From NCBI RefSeq assembly GCF_015207375.1, contig NZ_JADEWY010000046.1, positions 1 through 43,148 on the forward strand: DNA of 43,148 nucleotides, given 5' to 3'. This document shows, one piece after another, positions 1 to 8,771 of the stretch (its first letter is position 1; every line of letters starts with the position of its first letter). Position numbers and translations under genes: made by a program. Under the pieces are notes generated by a model. It searched no databases and was not told where the DNA came from. It saw nothing but the letters and a program-made list of their open reading frames with translations. This stretch comes from Coleofasciculus sp. LEGE 07092 (GTDB taxonomy: Bacteria > Cyanobacteriota > Cyanobacteriia > Cyanobacteriales > Coleofasciculaceae).

Positions 1-135
1 GTGTATAAGGGACAGTTTCAGGGTCGGGGTGGACTTGCCATGGGGGTTGGGGCTGGAATACGCGGCTACACATCTAGTTTTCCGGTTCAGGTGGCAGGGG
101 GAACTCAGCTTATTGCTTGGCTATTGGTCTTTTGA
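1..135 (+). CDS. C-terminal end of an upstream gene (partial)
   Basis: Frame 1 is open from the window edge to a TGA at 133-135 and gives about 44 residues. It is glycine-rich, followed by alternating polar and hydrophobic residues, and ends in TQLIAWLLVF. A Phe-terminated, strand-like tail is compatible with the last strand of an outer-membrane beta-barrel, but the fragment is too short to name. It lies just upstream of the exopolysaccharide cluster on the same strand. The longer open frame that overlaps it in another register (from position 29) is better explained as an upstream extension of the next gene. Low certainty that this is a real gene end. Confidence 0.4.
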   Translation: MYKGQFQGRGGLAMGVGAGIRGYTSSFPVQVAGGTQLIAWLLVF

Positions 136-253
136 CGATTTTATCGAGGGGATGGGACAATTACCCACATTGAATCAAAAGTCCTCTTTTCTCCCTTGTC
201 ACTTTTTGAGATATGCCAAAATCGAGAGGTACGGGCAGCGCGGCGGCTTTGCC

Positions 254-1942
254 ATGGTTAAATTGAAATCTCAATCAAAAAAATCAAAGAAACGCAAACA
301 GCAGTCAAAGGAGTCTGATGCTCCTATTCTCAGTCGCAAGGAGCAGTTAGCTCAAAAGCGTAAGGCACGGCAGCAACTTCAAGCTGCCATCACTTTCATA
401 ACCCTAACGGTATTGGCGTCAGCTTTCATCGGTGTGATTCTTTCCTTCGCGACTGAACCCAAGCTGGGTATATTAGCCGGAGCTGCGATCGCTTGTCTAG
501 TTATTTGCTACAAATATCCTCGCAAAGCACTTTGGGCATTTCTTATCTATCTGCCCTTTTCTGGCACCGTTATTTATACCATTGGTGGTGCTAATGCCAG
601 TCCGGTACTCCAGTTAGCCAAAGATGCTTTCTACATTCCCGCACTGATTGCCCTCCTTCTGGAATGTCAGCGAAAAAATCTACCCATCATGATTTCCAAC
701 GGGCTGAAGCCCAGCGTAGTCATTTTATTTCTTCTCTGTTTAATCACTCTGCTGTTTGTTAACGGTTCTCAGCAGCTAGAGACTGGTGATGTAGAAAAAC
801 CCTTGGCAATGGGAATTTTAGGGTTCAAAGTGTTTGTCGGATATATACCCTTAATTTTTTGTGCCTACTACCTAATCCGTACTAAGAAGGAGTTGCTCTT
901 TACCGCACGCCTCCATTTAGTTCTCGTCCTCATCTGCTGCGCCCTTGGCTTTGTTCAATATATGTTTCTCAAAACAGGTCGATGTCAGGGCACCGACCAT
1001 CTCTCAGGAGACCAATTGTTTAAAGCCACTCTAGATGCTAAGTGCTTAGTCGGAGGAGCATTGCTATACAGTCCCTCTCAAGGGGTAATTCGCTTACCAG
1101 GAACCTTTGTTGCCCCTTGGCAGTGGTCTTGGTTTCTAATTGGCAACGCTTTTTTAACCTTTGCCACTGCCTTTAGCGATCCCTCTCCCGTCTGGCGAAT
1201 TGGCGGCATGGTTGGTATGGCAGCAGTCTTTGTCAACGCCGTTATCTGTGGTCAGCGCATCGCTCTAGCACTGGTGCCAGCGGTAATTGCTATCCTTTTG
1301 CTTCTGACCGGTCAAGTCACAAACCTCAAACGATTTATCCCGATTGGGGTGGGACTAGGTTTAGTGTTGACTATTGCTGCCGCCCAGAATCCCCAAGTGG
1401 TTCAGGAACGAATAGATAGCTTCATTGGTCGCTGGAATGCTTCACCTCCATATGCCTTTATTCAAGAGCAATTTGATTGGGCGATCGGCAATGAGCCAGG
1501 ACTTCTCGGAAAAGGCTTGGGACGTGCCACCAATTCTGCCCGTAGCTTCGGTAAAATCCAGCTTGTTGAAACCTACTATCCCAAGGTGCTGTATGAAGTG
1601 GGTTATTTGGGTACGATTGCCTTCCTCGCTGTTGTCACCAGTCTTACCGTGATTACCTTCAAGAGTTACCGCTCGATCCGGGAGCCAAACCTGCGCAGCT
1701 TCGGGGCAAGTTTTTGGGTTTTTATTTTGATTATTAGTTACAACACCTATTACTACCCTCTTGATGTTGATCCAGTGGCTGTCTATTACTGGTTCTTTGC
1801 TGGGGTTGCTTTAAAATTGCCAGAACTAGATAAGCAGGAACAAGAAAAACTAAAACTAGCTCAGTTCGAGAACTTTAAACCTAAAAAGCAACGAAAGCTC
1901 AAGGGGAGTAAAACCAAAGCCGTTGCTATCACCTCTCATTAG
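254..1942 (+). CDS. hpsL: HpsL-like O-antigen ligase/Wzy-type membrane protein
   Basis: A multi-spanning inner-membrane protein of 562 residues, probably acting in export or polymerisation of the exopolysaccharide built by the downstream glycosyltransferases. I chose the ATG at 254: the frame stays open back to 29, but the upstream residues look non-coding, while MVKLKSQSKKSKKRKQQ is a typical Lys/Arg-rich cytoplasmic N-terminus. About ten hydrophobic helices follow, with a long polar loop in the middle containing FVAPWQWSWF, and a basic tail. The organisation matches O-antigen ligase-like proteins and, from memory, the hormogonium polysaccharide protein HpsL. The hpsN/O/P-like genes next door support that name. 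No strong ribosome-binding site is visible before the chosen start. The family call is fairly secure; the exact symbol is an inference. Confidence 0.65.
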   Translation: MVKLKSQSKKSKKRKQQSKESDAPILSRKEQLAQKRKARQQLQAAITFITLTVLASAFIGVILSFATEPKLGILAGAAIACLVICYKYPRKALWAFLIYLPFSGTVIYTIGGANASPVLQLAKDAFYIPALIALLLECQRKNLPIMISNGLKPSVVILFLLCLITLLFVNGSQQLETGDVEKPLAMGILGFKVFVGYIPLIFCAYYLIRTKKELLFTARLHLVLVLICCALGFVQYMFLKTGRCQGTDHLSGDQLFKATLDAKCLVGGALLYSPSQGVIRLPGTFVAPWQWSWFLIGNAFLTFATAFSDPSPVWRIGGMVGMAAVFVNAVICGQRIALALVPAVIAILLLLTGQVTNLKRFIPIGVGLGLVLTIAAAQNPQVVQERIDSFIGRWNASPPYAFIQEQFDWAIGNEPGLLGKGLGRATNSARSFGKIQLVETYYPKVLYEVGYLGTIAFLAVVTSLTVITFKSYRSIREPNLRSFGASFWVFILIISYNTYYYPLDVDPVAVYYWFFAGVALKLPELDKQEQEKLKLAQFENFKPKKQRKLKGSKTKAVAITSH

Positions 1943-2020
1943 GAGGGGATTAAGTGGAGCTGTTTATAGATACCTCTAACTCTAGTCATGTCAGTTGATG
2001 CAATCATCTATCTTAGCTAA

Positions 2021-3139
2021 ATGTCTAGCAAAAAAACCACTTCCAAAAAACACCTGCCTTGGATTGACCAGCTCAAAGGGTTGGCAATTTTAGGGATTAT
2101 TTCATTTCATTTTTTTCAAAATTACCCCGATCGAATTGAACTCGTTCAAAATTTATATAGAAATGGTGCCCGTTGGGGATATGCTGCCGTAGATATCTTT
2201 TTGGTTATCGCTGGGTTCAACACCAGCTATTCTTTGGCATCTCGGATGCAATCGCGTCAACTCAGTCCCCTGGTGCAAGTCGATTGGAAGTCATGGCTAC
2301 TCAAACGATTAAGTCGGCTGTATCCAACCTACTGGTTGGCTATAGGTGTTACCTTGCTACTGTATTACCTATTTCGAGAGATAGAAATTAAATCTTTTCA
2401 AGATTTTATAGGGATTGTGATAGGCTTGCCAAGCTACGAGCGATTTAAAACGATTAATCCCGGCTTTTGGTTTTTTTCAGTCATTCTACAGGCTTATTTA
2501 GTTATCCCTCTTATCTTTTCTTTTTGCCAAAGTAAACCCCAGCTCATACTAATCTTGGGGATTTTGGGAGGCTTGATAACAAAAATTGCTTGTTTGCTGT
2601 TCTACAGGGATTTCGATGTTTTTTGGTTCCTGTTGCAAAATAATTTTTTAGGGAGCTACTTTTTTCAATTAGGTCTTGGATTATATTGGGGATTTATTTA
2701 TTTTGAACAACAAAAATTTAGAAAAATTGACCTAGCTATATCAAGCTTGAGTTTTATCTTGGGGGCTTTCCTTTATTTTTATTTAATTGTCAAAGATATT
2801 GATTTTGCCTACAAAATTGGCTTTGATATGGCATTTACACCCCTATTTTTTATCGGCATACACTGGCTATTTAAACGAATAAATCTAGAAAAAATTAGCC
2901 CTAGAGATATTTTTTCACGGATGGGATTTTATTCCTATCAAATTTATCTCATTCACCAGCCCTTACTTTTTCTAATACTGCCTTACCTAGGGCGAGAAAT
3001 GAGTTTAGCTCCTTATCCTAGGCTTTTAGTCTCGATTCTTGCTACAACAGTACTGTTAACACTCTACGTGCTAGCTTTCATTCAACTCGAAATTTTGGTA
3101 AAGAAACTCACCCAAAAAATTCCGAAACATTCCGTTTAG
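2021..3139 (+). CDS. Membrane acyltransferase (acyltransferase 3 / OafA-type)
   Basis: A 372-residue integral membrane protein that probably transfers acetyl or another acyl group onto the exopolysaccharide or its lipid-linked precursor. The N-terminus has the family signature IDQLKGLAILGIISFHFF, with the conserved His in the first membrane helix, followed by about nine more hydrophobic helices rich in Phe, Leu and Ile. A short basic tail ends the protein. The ATG at 2021 gives a positively charged start (SSKKTTSKKH), normal for this family. It sits 78 bp after the hpsL-like gene and 44 bp before a glycosyltransferase, all on one strand, so co-transcription is likely. Base composition is visibly more AT-rich than the flanking genes, which may reflect separate acquisition. 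Donor and acceptor cannot be told from sequence. Confidence 0.8.
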   Translation: MSSKKTTSKKHLPWIDQLKGLAILGIISFHFFQNYPDRIELVQNLYRNGARWGYAAVDIFLVIAGFNTSYSLASRMQSRQLSPLVQVDWKSWLLKRLSRLYPTYWLAIGVTLLLYYLFREIEIKSFQDFIGIVIGLPSYERFKTINPGFWFFSVILQAYLVIPLIFSFCQSKPQLILILGILGGLITKIACLLFYRDFDVFWFLLQNNFLGSYFFQLGLGLYWGFIYFEQQKFRKIDLAISSLSFILGAFLYFYLIVKDIDFAYKIGFDMAFTPLFFIGIHWLFKRINLEKISPRDIFSRMGFYSYQIYLIHQPLLFLILPYLGREMSLAPYPRLLVSILATTVLLTLYVLAFIQLEILVKKLTQKIPKHSV

Positions 3140-3183
3140 TGCCAATGTCACTTGGCAAATTTCACCCAACTTAATCACCTACT

Positions 3184-4215
3184 ATGACGTTGCCCTCACT
3201 TTCCGTAATTATTCCCACCTATAGTCGCGAAGAACCCTTGCGAGATACCCTTGACGACGTACTTAAACAGGAGTATCCGTGTTTTGAAGTGCTAGTAGTG
3301 GATCAAACTCCCACCCACAAGCCGGAAATCCAAGCTTATTTGGAACAGTTAGCGAATGATCGAAAAATTACCTGGTTTCGTGTCGATTGGGCTAGCTTAC
3401 CTGGAGCGCGTAATTATGGAGTGCGGCGGGCATCTGGGGAAATTATGGTGTTTATAGATGATGACATCAAAATGCCAGCCGGATATCTACAGGCGCACGC
3501 TCGAAACTACCAGCGACATGAGGTTGGGGCAGTTGCTGGGCGAGTGTTCGATAGGATGAAACTGGCAGATTCCCAATGGGCAAACAAAGGGGATTCTCCC
3601 TATACGATTGAGGATTTACCCCCCCAAGCAATGGACCCCGGAATAGCATGGTACTACATTGACTTGGTTCATACCGTTAAGCCCCAGCGAGTCATCTCGG
3701 CAAGGGGCTGCAATATGTCTTACCGTCGCGAAATCTTTACCCAGTATGGGATATGGTTTGACGAGCGATTTCGGGGGAGTGCCGTGCGGGAGGAGTCAGA
3801 TTTTTGTCTGCGATCGCGTAAAACAGGCTACCACATTTGGTATGATCCCGATGCTTATTTGGTGCATTTAGGGGAGGAGACAGGGGGATGTCACGACATC
3901 AGCACGCGATCGCTTAAATATCAGATGACTTTTTATCACAATCATTTCCTGATGGCAATGAAAAACCTCACCCTCACCCAGCAGTTGCACTTATTTGCCA
4001 AACTGTTTGATTGCCATGTTCTTGGAAATCCCCCCTGTAACAAGAGTGGTTCTCCGATTAAAATAATCAGTCGTGCTGGTTTCTACAGCTTGGGCTTTCT
4101 TGATGCCCTTAGTACATTAGTAAAGTCGAGTTGGGATAAGGGGCAAATTTACACCCAACTAGATAAAGAAGCACCAACACCGCCGATAGCTAGTACGGCA
4201 CCAGTCAGTCAGTAA
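3184..4215 (+). CDS. hpsN: Family 2 glycosyltransferase, HpsN-like
   Basis: A 343-residue cytoplasmic or membrane-associated GT-A fold glycosyltransferase that adds a sugar from a nucleotide-sugar donor during exopolysaccharide synthesis. The N-terminus has the family 2 start LPSLSVIIPTYSREEPLRDT. The metal/nucleotide-binding acidic motif is FIDDDIKMP, near residues 94-102. A later segment containing SARGCNMSYRREIF is typical of the acceptor side. The protein ends in a Thr/Pro-rich tail. It is the first of three consecutive glycosyltransferase genes (17 bp gap, then a 1-nt overlap), consistent with one operon. Resemblance to the cyanobacterial HpsN group is from memory, so the symbol is moderately supported; the family assignment is strong. 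Confidence 0.7.
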   Translation: MTLPSLSVIIPTYSREEPLRDTLDDVLKQEYPCFEVLVVDQTPTHKPEIQAYLEQLANDRKITWFRVDWASLPGARNYGVRRASGEIMVFIDDDIKMPAGYLQAHARNYQRHEVGAVAGRVFDRMKLADSQWANKGDSPYTIEDLPPQAMDPGIAWYYIDLVHTVKPQRVISARGCNMSYRREIFTQYGIWFDERFRGSAVREESDFCLRSRKTGYHIWYDPDAYLVHLGEETGGCHDISTRSLKYQMTFYHNHFLMAMKNLTLTQQLHLFAKLFDCHVLGNPPCNKSGSPIKIISRAGFYSLGFLDALSTLVKSSWDKGQIYTQLDKEAPTPPIASTAPVSQ

Positions 4216-4232
4216 GCCATTCACTATTCAAA

Positions 4233-5417
4233 ATGGCAAAACCCATGAAAATTTTAGTTGTCAGCCACACCTATATCGTTGACCTCAACCGTGAAAAGCT
4301 TCGAGAATTGGCTCGTTTGGAACCCAATATTGAAGTGACTGTAGTGGTGCCACGCCGTTGGCGTCCGGGTGGTGTTCAGAACAAGATTATTGAAACCCAA
4401 CCGCTTCAGGAAGGGTCGTTTCGGGTAGTGCCTGTTTCTAACTTTAGTGAAAATAACCAGGGGTTACTCACCTTTGGGGCGGATATCATTCCTTTATTGC
4501 GGCAGTTTCGCCCCCAGATTATTCAGGTAGAACAAGGTGCTAAGGCATTAGGTTATGCTCAGTTAATTGCCTTGAACCAACTATTGGGACTGAAAGCAAA
4601 AACTATATTTTTTACCTGGTGGAATCTGCCCTACGAGGTAAAATTTCCCCTATCGGTGCTACACACGTATAACCTGCACAATACCCACGGACTGGTTGCT
4701 GGAAATCAGGATGCTGCGGAGGTACTTAAGCTGCATGGCTATAACGGTGAATTTATCGTGATGCCCCAGTTGGGTGTAGATGAGAGTCGGTTCCGTCCAC
4801 AACCGCAGCCGGAATTGAAACAACAATTGGGAATTCAGCCAGATGAATTTGTAGTGGGGTTTGTGGGGCGATTTGTTGAAGAAAAAGGATTGCTGACGCT
4901 GGGTAAAGCTCTTGCTGGGATAAAAGAACATCCTTGGAAATGGTTGTTGCTAGGGCGCGGTTCCTTACAGTCCGTGTTGATGGAAAAAGCAACGGAGTGG
5001 GGTATCAAAGACCAGATAATTTGGGTTGAAAGTGTTCCCCATGATCAAGTGCCTCGCTACATCAACCTGATGAATGCCTTAGTCCTGCCTTCGGAAACAA
5101 CCTATAAATTTAAAACCTTAACGGCTGCGGGCTGGAAGGAACAGTTTGGTCATGTTTTAATTGAGGCAATGGCGTCGAAGGTGCCGGTGATTGGGTCTGA
5201 TTCTGGGGAAATCCCAAATGTGATTGGTGATGCGGGTTTGGTGTTTCCAGAAGGGAATGTAGAGGGGTTACGGAATGCCTTGGTATCGCTGATGGCACAA
5301 CCGGAGTTAACTCAGAAGCTAGCAGAATTGGGTTATGAACGGGCGATGAACCAGTATACGAATAAGGCGTTAGCAAGACGGCTATTAGATTTTTATAAAG
5401 CAGTCATTCATCATTAA
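4233..5417 (+). CDS. hpsO: Family 4 glycosyltransferase, HpsO-like
   Basis: A 394-residue GT-B fold retaining glycosyltransferase. The N-terminal half begins MKILVVSHTYIVDLNREKL and carries a region ending in EQGAKALGYAQ. The C-terminal donor-binding half has VGFVGRFVEEKGLLTL and the conserved HVLIEAMASKVPVIGSDSGEIPNVIG segment, whose EAMA...PVIGS stretch corresponds to the EX7E donor-binding motif region of this family. Two in-frame ATGs (4233 and 4245) are possible; the second matches the usual start of relatives. Its TAA at 5415-5417 shares one base with the ATG of the next gene, implying translational coupling. It likely acts with the flanking enzymes on the same polymer; the specific sugar is unknown. 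Confidence 0.7.
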   Translation: MAKPMKILVVSHTYIVDLNREKLRELARLEPNIEVTVVVPRRWRPGGVQNKIIETQPLQEGSFRVVPVSNFSENNQGLLTFGADIIPLLRQFRPQIIQVEQGAKALGYAQLIALNQLLGLKAKTIFFTWWNLPYEVKFPLSVLHTYNLHNTHGLVAGNQDAAEVLKLHGYNGEFIVMPQLGVDESRFRPQPQPELKQQLGIQPDEFVVGFVGRFVEEKGLLTLGKALAGIKEHPWKWLLLGRGSLQSVLMEKATEWGIKDQIIWVESVPHDQVPRYINLMNALVLPSETTYKFKTLTAAGWKEQFGHVLIEAMASKVPVIGSDSGEIPNVIGDAGLVFPEGNVEGLRNALVSLMAQPELTQKLAELGYERAMNQYTNKALARRLLDFYKAVIHH

Positions 5418-6601
5418 TGCGCATCCTACAAATTGTCCCTTCCATTTCCCTCGTCTATGGCGGTCCCAGTCAGATGGTTCTGGGACTTTCCAAAGCACTA
5501 GCGTCTCAAGGTGTTGAGGTCACTGTCTTAACAACAGACTCGAATGGGGATATCGGTCAACCTCCCTTAGATGTTCCCCTAGATAAGCCCGTTCAGCAAG
5601 ATGGCTATCAGGTGCGGTACTTCCACTGTTCTCCCTTCCAGCGCTATAAATTTTCCCTTGATTTATTGCGTTGGTTGTGGATTCACAGTAGAGAGTTTCA
5701 CCTCGCCCATATCCACGCCCTCTTTTCCCCAGTCAGTACGGCGGCGGCAACCATTGCCAGACAGCGGCAGTTGCCTTACCTGTTGCGTCCTTTGGGTACA
5801 CTTGACCCAGCGGATTTGCAGAAGAAATGGGCATTGAAACAACTTTATGGGTTTCTGCTGGAACGTCCTAATTTAGCTGGGGCAGCAGGAATTCACTTTA
5901 CGAGTCAGCAAGAGGCAAAAATTTCGGAACGTTTCGGCACATTAACCAAAGATATTGTCATTCCACTGGGAGTAACGCCGCCAAAAGAGTTGCCGATGGG
6001 GGAGGCACGGGCAAAATGGAAAATTCCTGCTCAACGACCTTTGCTGCTGTTTATGTCTCGTATCGACCCCAAAAAGGGGCTAAATCTGCTCATTCCAGCA
6101 CTGGAAAGGCTGTTATGTGAGGGAGTTGATTTTCACTTCGTTCTTGCTGGTGCTAATCCTCAAGACCCCGCCTATGAAAACTTGATTCGGGAACAGATCA
6201 AGAATTCACCTCTTTCATCTAATACCGCGATCGCTGGTTTTGTGGATGGAAACTTGAAACAGACTTTACTACAAGAGGCTGATTTGTTTGTTTTGCCATC
6301 TTACTACGAAAACTTTGGCATTGCCGTAGCAGAAGCAATGGTTGCCGCAACACCTGTCCTGATTTCTGACCAAGTTCATATCTGGGAAAATGTCAGTGAT
6401 GCTGATGCTGGGTGGGTTTGTGCTTGTGAGGTGGATGCCTTAACGCAGTGTTTGCAGGAGGCGCTTGCTGATAATGGGGAACAGAAGCGACGGGGAAGCA
6501 ATGCGAGGGACTATGCATTGAGGAATTATAGCTGGAATGCGATCGCACAGCGAATGATTGAAGCTTATCAGGACGTTCAAGCAGAAGTTGCTACTAATTG
6601 A
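5417..6601 (+). CDS. hpsP: Family 4 glycosyltransferase, HpsP-like
   Basis: A 394-residue GT-B glycosyltransferase. The start MRILQIVPSISLVYGGPSQM contains the glycine-rich loop near the N-terminus that binds substrate in this family. The C-terminal half has LFMSRIDPKKGLNLLI, then LPSYYENFGIAVAEAMVAATPVLIS, which includes the EX7E-type E...E pair. It begins on the last base of the HpsO-like gene, so the two are coupled. Its 3' end overlaps the convergent cyclase gene by 25 bp. The whole chain fits exopolysaccharide synthesis and resembles the HpsP group from memory. Donor and acceptor are not predictable. Confidence 0.7.
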   Translation: MRILQIVPSISLVYGGPSQMVLGLSKALASQGVEVTVLTTDSNGDIGQPPLDVPLDKPVQQDGYQVRYFHCSPFQRYKFSLDLLRWLWIHSREFHLAHIHALFSPVSTAAATIARQRQLPYLLRPLGTLDPADLQKKWALKQLYGFLLERPNLAGAAGIHFTSQQEAKISERFGTLTKDIVIPLGVTPPKELPMGEARAKWKIPAQRPLLLFMSRIDPKKGLNLLIPALERLLCEGVDFHFVLAGANPQDPAYENLIREQIKNSPLSSNTAIAGFVDGNLKQTLLQEADLFVLPSYYENFGIAVAEAMVAATPVLISDQVHIWENVSDADAGWVCACEVDALTQCLQEALADNGEQKRRGSNARDYALRNYSWNAIAQRMIEAYQDVQAEVATN

Positions 6602-8211
6602 AATTGCTCCCAGAGAACGCGGTAGAGTTGTAAGGGCTTACTCTTTCCTTTAACCCTCACCGGCGATAGCTTTTCTATCGGTAGGTTTCGATTGCCAAGC
6701 TTATCAAAGGTGCTTTTGGCAATTAATATCTCCCCTGCATTCGCAACGCTACAAATTCGGCTACTCACATTCGTAGTATCCCCAATCGTGGCATACTGAA
6801 TCAGTCTAGCAGAGCCAATATTCCCCGCTGCTACTTTTCCGGTACTGAGTCCGATGTGGATTTTAATCGGTTGCTGCTTGCGCTTAACCCACTCCTGATT
6901 CAAGCGGCGAACTGCCCACTGCATCTCAATGGCTGCATGAACTGCCCGATCTACATCATTGTCTTTCTGATAAGGGGCACCCCAAACCGCTAGCAATGCA
7001 TCGCCAATATATTTTTCTAAGGTTCCTTCGTAGGGAAATACAATCTCTTCTACCATAACTTGAAAGTATTCGTTGAGCATCTCAACCACCTGGCGTGGTT
7101 CCATGATAGAGGACATTTGGGTGAAGCTACTAATATCAGCAAAAAGAGCTGTGACTTCAGTATCGACAGTCTCTAAATAGCCCTCTTCTCGGAGTTTTCT
7201 ACTCACGGCTTCGGGAAAGAAACGCTCCAGTTTATCCCGCATCACGGCTTCGGCTTGCATCTTTTTGTAGAGACGGGCATTCTCAATAGCGATCGCCGCT
7301 TGGTTGGCTAAACAGGTGAGAAATTCTAAATCTTCATCGGAGTAAACATCTGCCATCGACAAATTATCAACATACAAGATTCCAATTACATCCTGCCCAG
7401 GCTTCAAGGGAACGCACATCGCTGCATGAATCCCTTGTTTAAGAATAGAAACTGAATCTTCAAATAGCTTGTCTAGACAGGCATCATCTGTTAAGATGGC
7501 ATTGCCATGATAACGTACAAAATTAACAATTCTTTTACTGTAAAAACGAGCTTCAGCCTGAATTCCTGTCCGCCACTTGACTGCTTTTTGTTCGAGTTTT
7601 CTGGTGCGCTGATTGACCATAAGAATTGCCGCTCGATCGATATGGGTAATCTCTAGCAGCAAGTCGAGGAGTTTCTGTAGGATTCGATCGGGGTCTTCAG
7701 GAGAAGACAACTGTTTGCTAACTTCTAGGAGAATTTGTAACTTATCGATTCGCCGCTGATGAGCATCCTGCTGCCGGAGTTTCAAGACCGAGCGTTCAGT
7801 CATCTCTGGATGCAGCAAATCTTGTATTTCAATGCGGGTTTGTTCGGGTGAGACTTGCTTGATAATTGATAGCTGCGTCGTTTCATCATTTAGGGATTCT
7901 TGCTGGGGAGGTTGAAGAGTTTCGATAAAGTCAAAAACTACATTACCAAACCGAATCAAGTCCCCGTCTTGAAGTTCGCAGTGGTCTACTTTTAACTCAT
8001 TTACAAAGGTTCCGTTGAGGCTATTTAAGTCAGTGAGGATGACACGATCGGGAGTAATAACAATTTTAGAATGGTAACGGGAAAGATACCCGTGGCTGAC
8101 AACAATGCTGTTGTTTTCTTCGCGTCCAATGGTGTTAATACCAAGGCTCAATTCGTAGCTAATTTCATCCGGTGTATTGGACTGGCAAATTAAATATGGC
8201 ACGTCTGTCAC
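6577..8211 (-). CDS. FHA-GAF class III adenylate cyclase
   Basis: A 544-residue soluble signalling protein predicted to make cyclic AMP. Residues about 25-95 form an FHA domain that binds phosphothreonine peptides (INTIGREENN, SRYHSK, SLNGTFVN). Residues about 165-315 form a GAF domain. Residues about 350-535 are the catalytic domain: metal-binding Asp359 (FADISSF) and Asp404 (YIGDALLAVWG), substrate-selecting Lys400 and Asp478, and transition-state Asn481 and Arg485. Lys plus Asp argues for ATP rather than GTP as substrate. All key residues are present in one chain, so the active dimer should be a homodimer with two sites. A GTG at 8211 is the best start. The gene converges on and overlaps the last glycosyltransferase, so read-through could couple their expression. 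FHA suggests control by a Ser/Thr kinase. Confidence 0.9.
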   Translation of the reverse strand: MTDVPYLICQSNTPDEISYELSLGINTIGREENNSIVVSHGYLSRYHSKIVITPDRVILTDLNSLNGTFVNELKVDHCELQDGDLIRFGNVVFDFIETLQPPQQESLNDETTQLSIIKQVSPEQTRIEIQDLLHPEMTERSVLKLRQQDAHQRRIDKLQILLEVSKQLSSPEDPDRILQKLLDLLLEITHIDRAAILMVNQRTRKLEQKAVKWRTGIQAEARFYSKRIVNFVRYHGNAILTDDACLDKLFEDSVSILKQGIHAAMCVPLKPGQDVIGILYVDNLSMADVYSDEDLEFLTCLANQAAIAIENARLYKKMQAEAVMRDKLERFFPEAVSRKLREEGYLETVDTEVTALFADISSFTQMSSIMEPRQVVEMLNEYFQVMVEEIVFPYEGTLEKYIGDALLAVWGAPYQKDNDVDRAVHAAIEMQWAVRRLNQEWVKRKQQPIKIHIGLSTGKVAAGNIGSARLIQYATIGDTTNVSSRICSVANAGEILIAKSTFDKLGNRNLPIEKLSPVRVKGKSKPLQLYRVLWEQFQLVATSA

Positions 8212-8580
8212 CCATTAAGAGATTAATAGATTTGTTAAGAATAAATTGGCAACGTCTAAAGAAGCGATTGCCTTTTCACGAGAGCTTCATCATGAACCCT
8301 ATGGAAAAGGCACCTTTATCACCTGAAGTTTTGCAACAAAGGAGTGCAAAAAAACAGAAAGTTAAAAACTTAGGTCTTTTTAAATTTAGTCTTAATCATC
8401 CTATATTCATTATTCCCATAATACGGATAGTCTCAGCTCACTATTTATTAGGACTTGGTGAGGTTTTCGCTAAGACTCTGTGAAGTTATATTCTTTTTCG
8501 GGATTAAAGTGTTAAATAGGTATTAGAAGGAAAGGCAGAAGGTAGTATAAAAAATACTGGTCATCGGGTTAAAATACCCT

Positions 8581-8749
8581 GGGTTGACTGACAAAATTTT
8601 AGCGCCCTCACCCCCAACCCCTCTCCTAAAGGGCGTACCTTGCTTCTCCGAAGGAGTGGAGAGCTGATCGATCCTCTTCCTCTCCCCAAGGGAGAGGGCT
8701 AAGGTGAGGACTTTCTGAGCCTCTGCTTACAAGTTTTGTCAGTCAACCA
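8581..8749. mobile_element. MITE-like element with terminal inverted repeats
   Basis: The 560-bp gap 8212-8771 between the cyclase and the RodZ-like gene holds no convincing gene. It does hold a structured element. GGTTGACTGACAAAA at 8582-8596 is repeated as an exact inverted copy at 8734-8748. Inside is a second imperfect inverted repeat of the CCCTCACCCC...AACCCCTCTCC / GGAGAGGG...GGTGAGG type, common in bacterial intergenic DNA. ACCCT occurs on both sides (8576-8580 and 8750-8754), as a target duplication would. The size (~169 bp), perfect termini and lack of coding capacity fit a non-autonomous element; the parent transposase is not in this window. Confidence 0.55.
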
Positions 8750-8771
8750 ACCCTTATCCTGTGGTTTCTTC

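Noticed and set aside
29-253. N-terminal extension of the HpsL-like protein
   Set aside because: It overlaps another gene end in frame 1, is unlike the conserved family start, and the Lys-rich residues after 254 form a normal N-terminus.
8172-8483. 103-codon open frame divergent from the cyclase
   Set aside because: It overlaps the start of the cyclase gene, has no recognisable domain and no good binding site; the Leu/Ile-rich stretch at the end is compatible with AT-rich intergenic DNA. A short real gene from the ATG at 8196 cannot be fully excluded.
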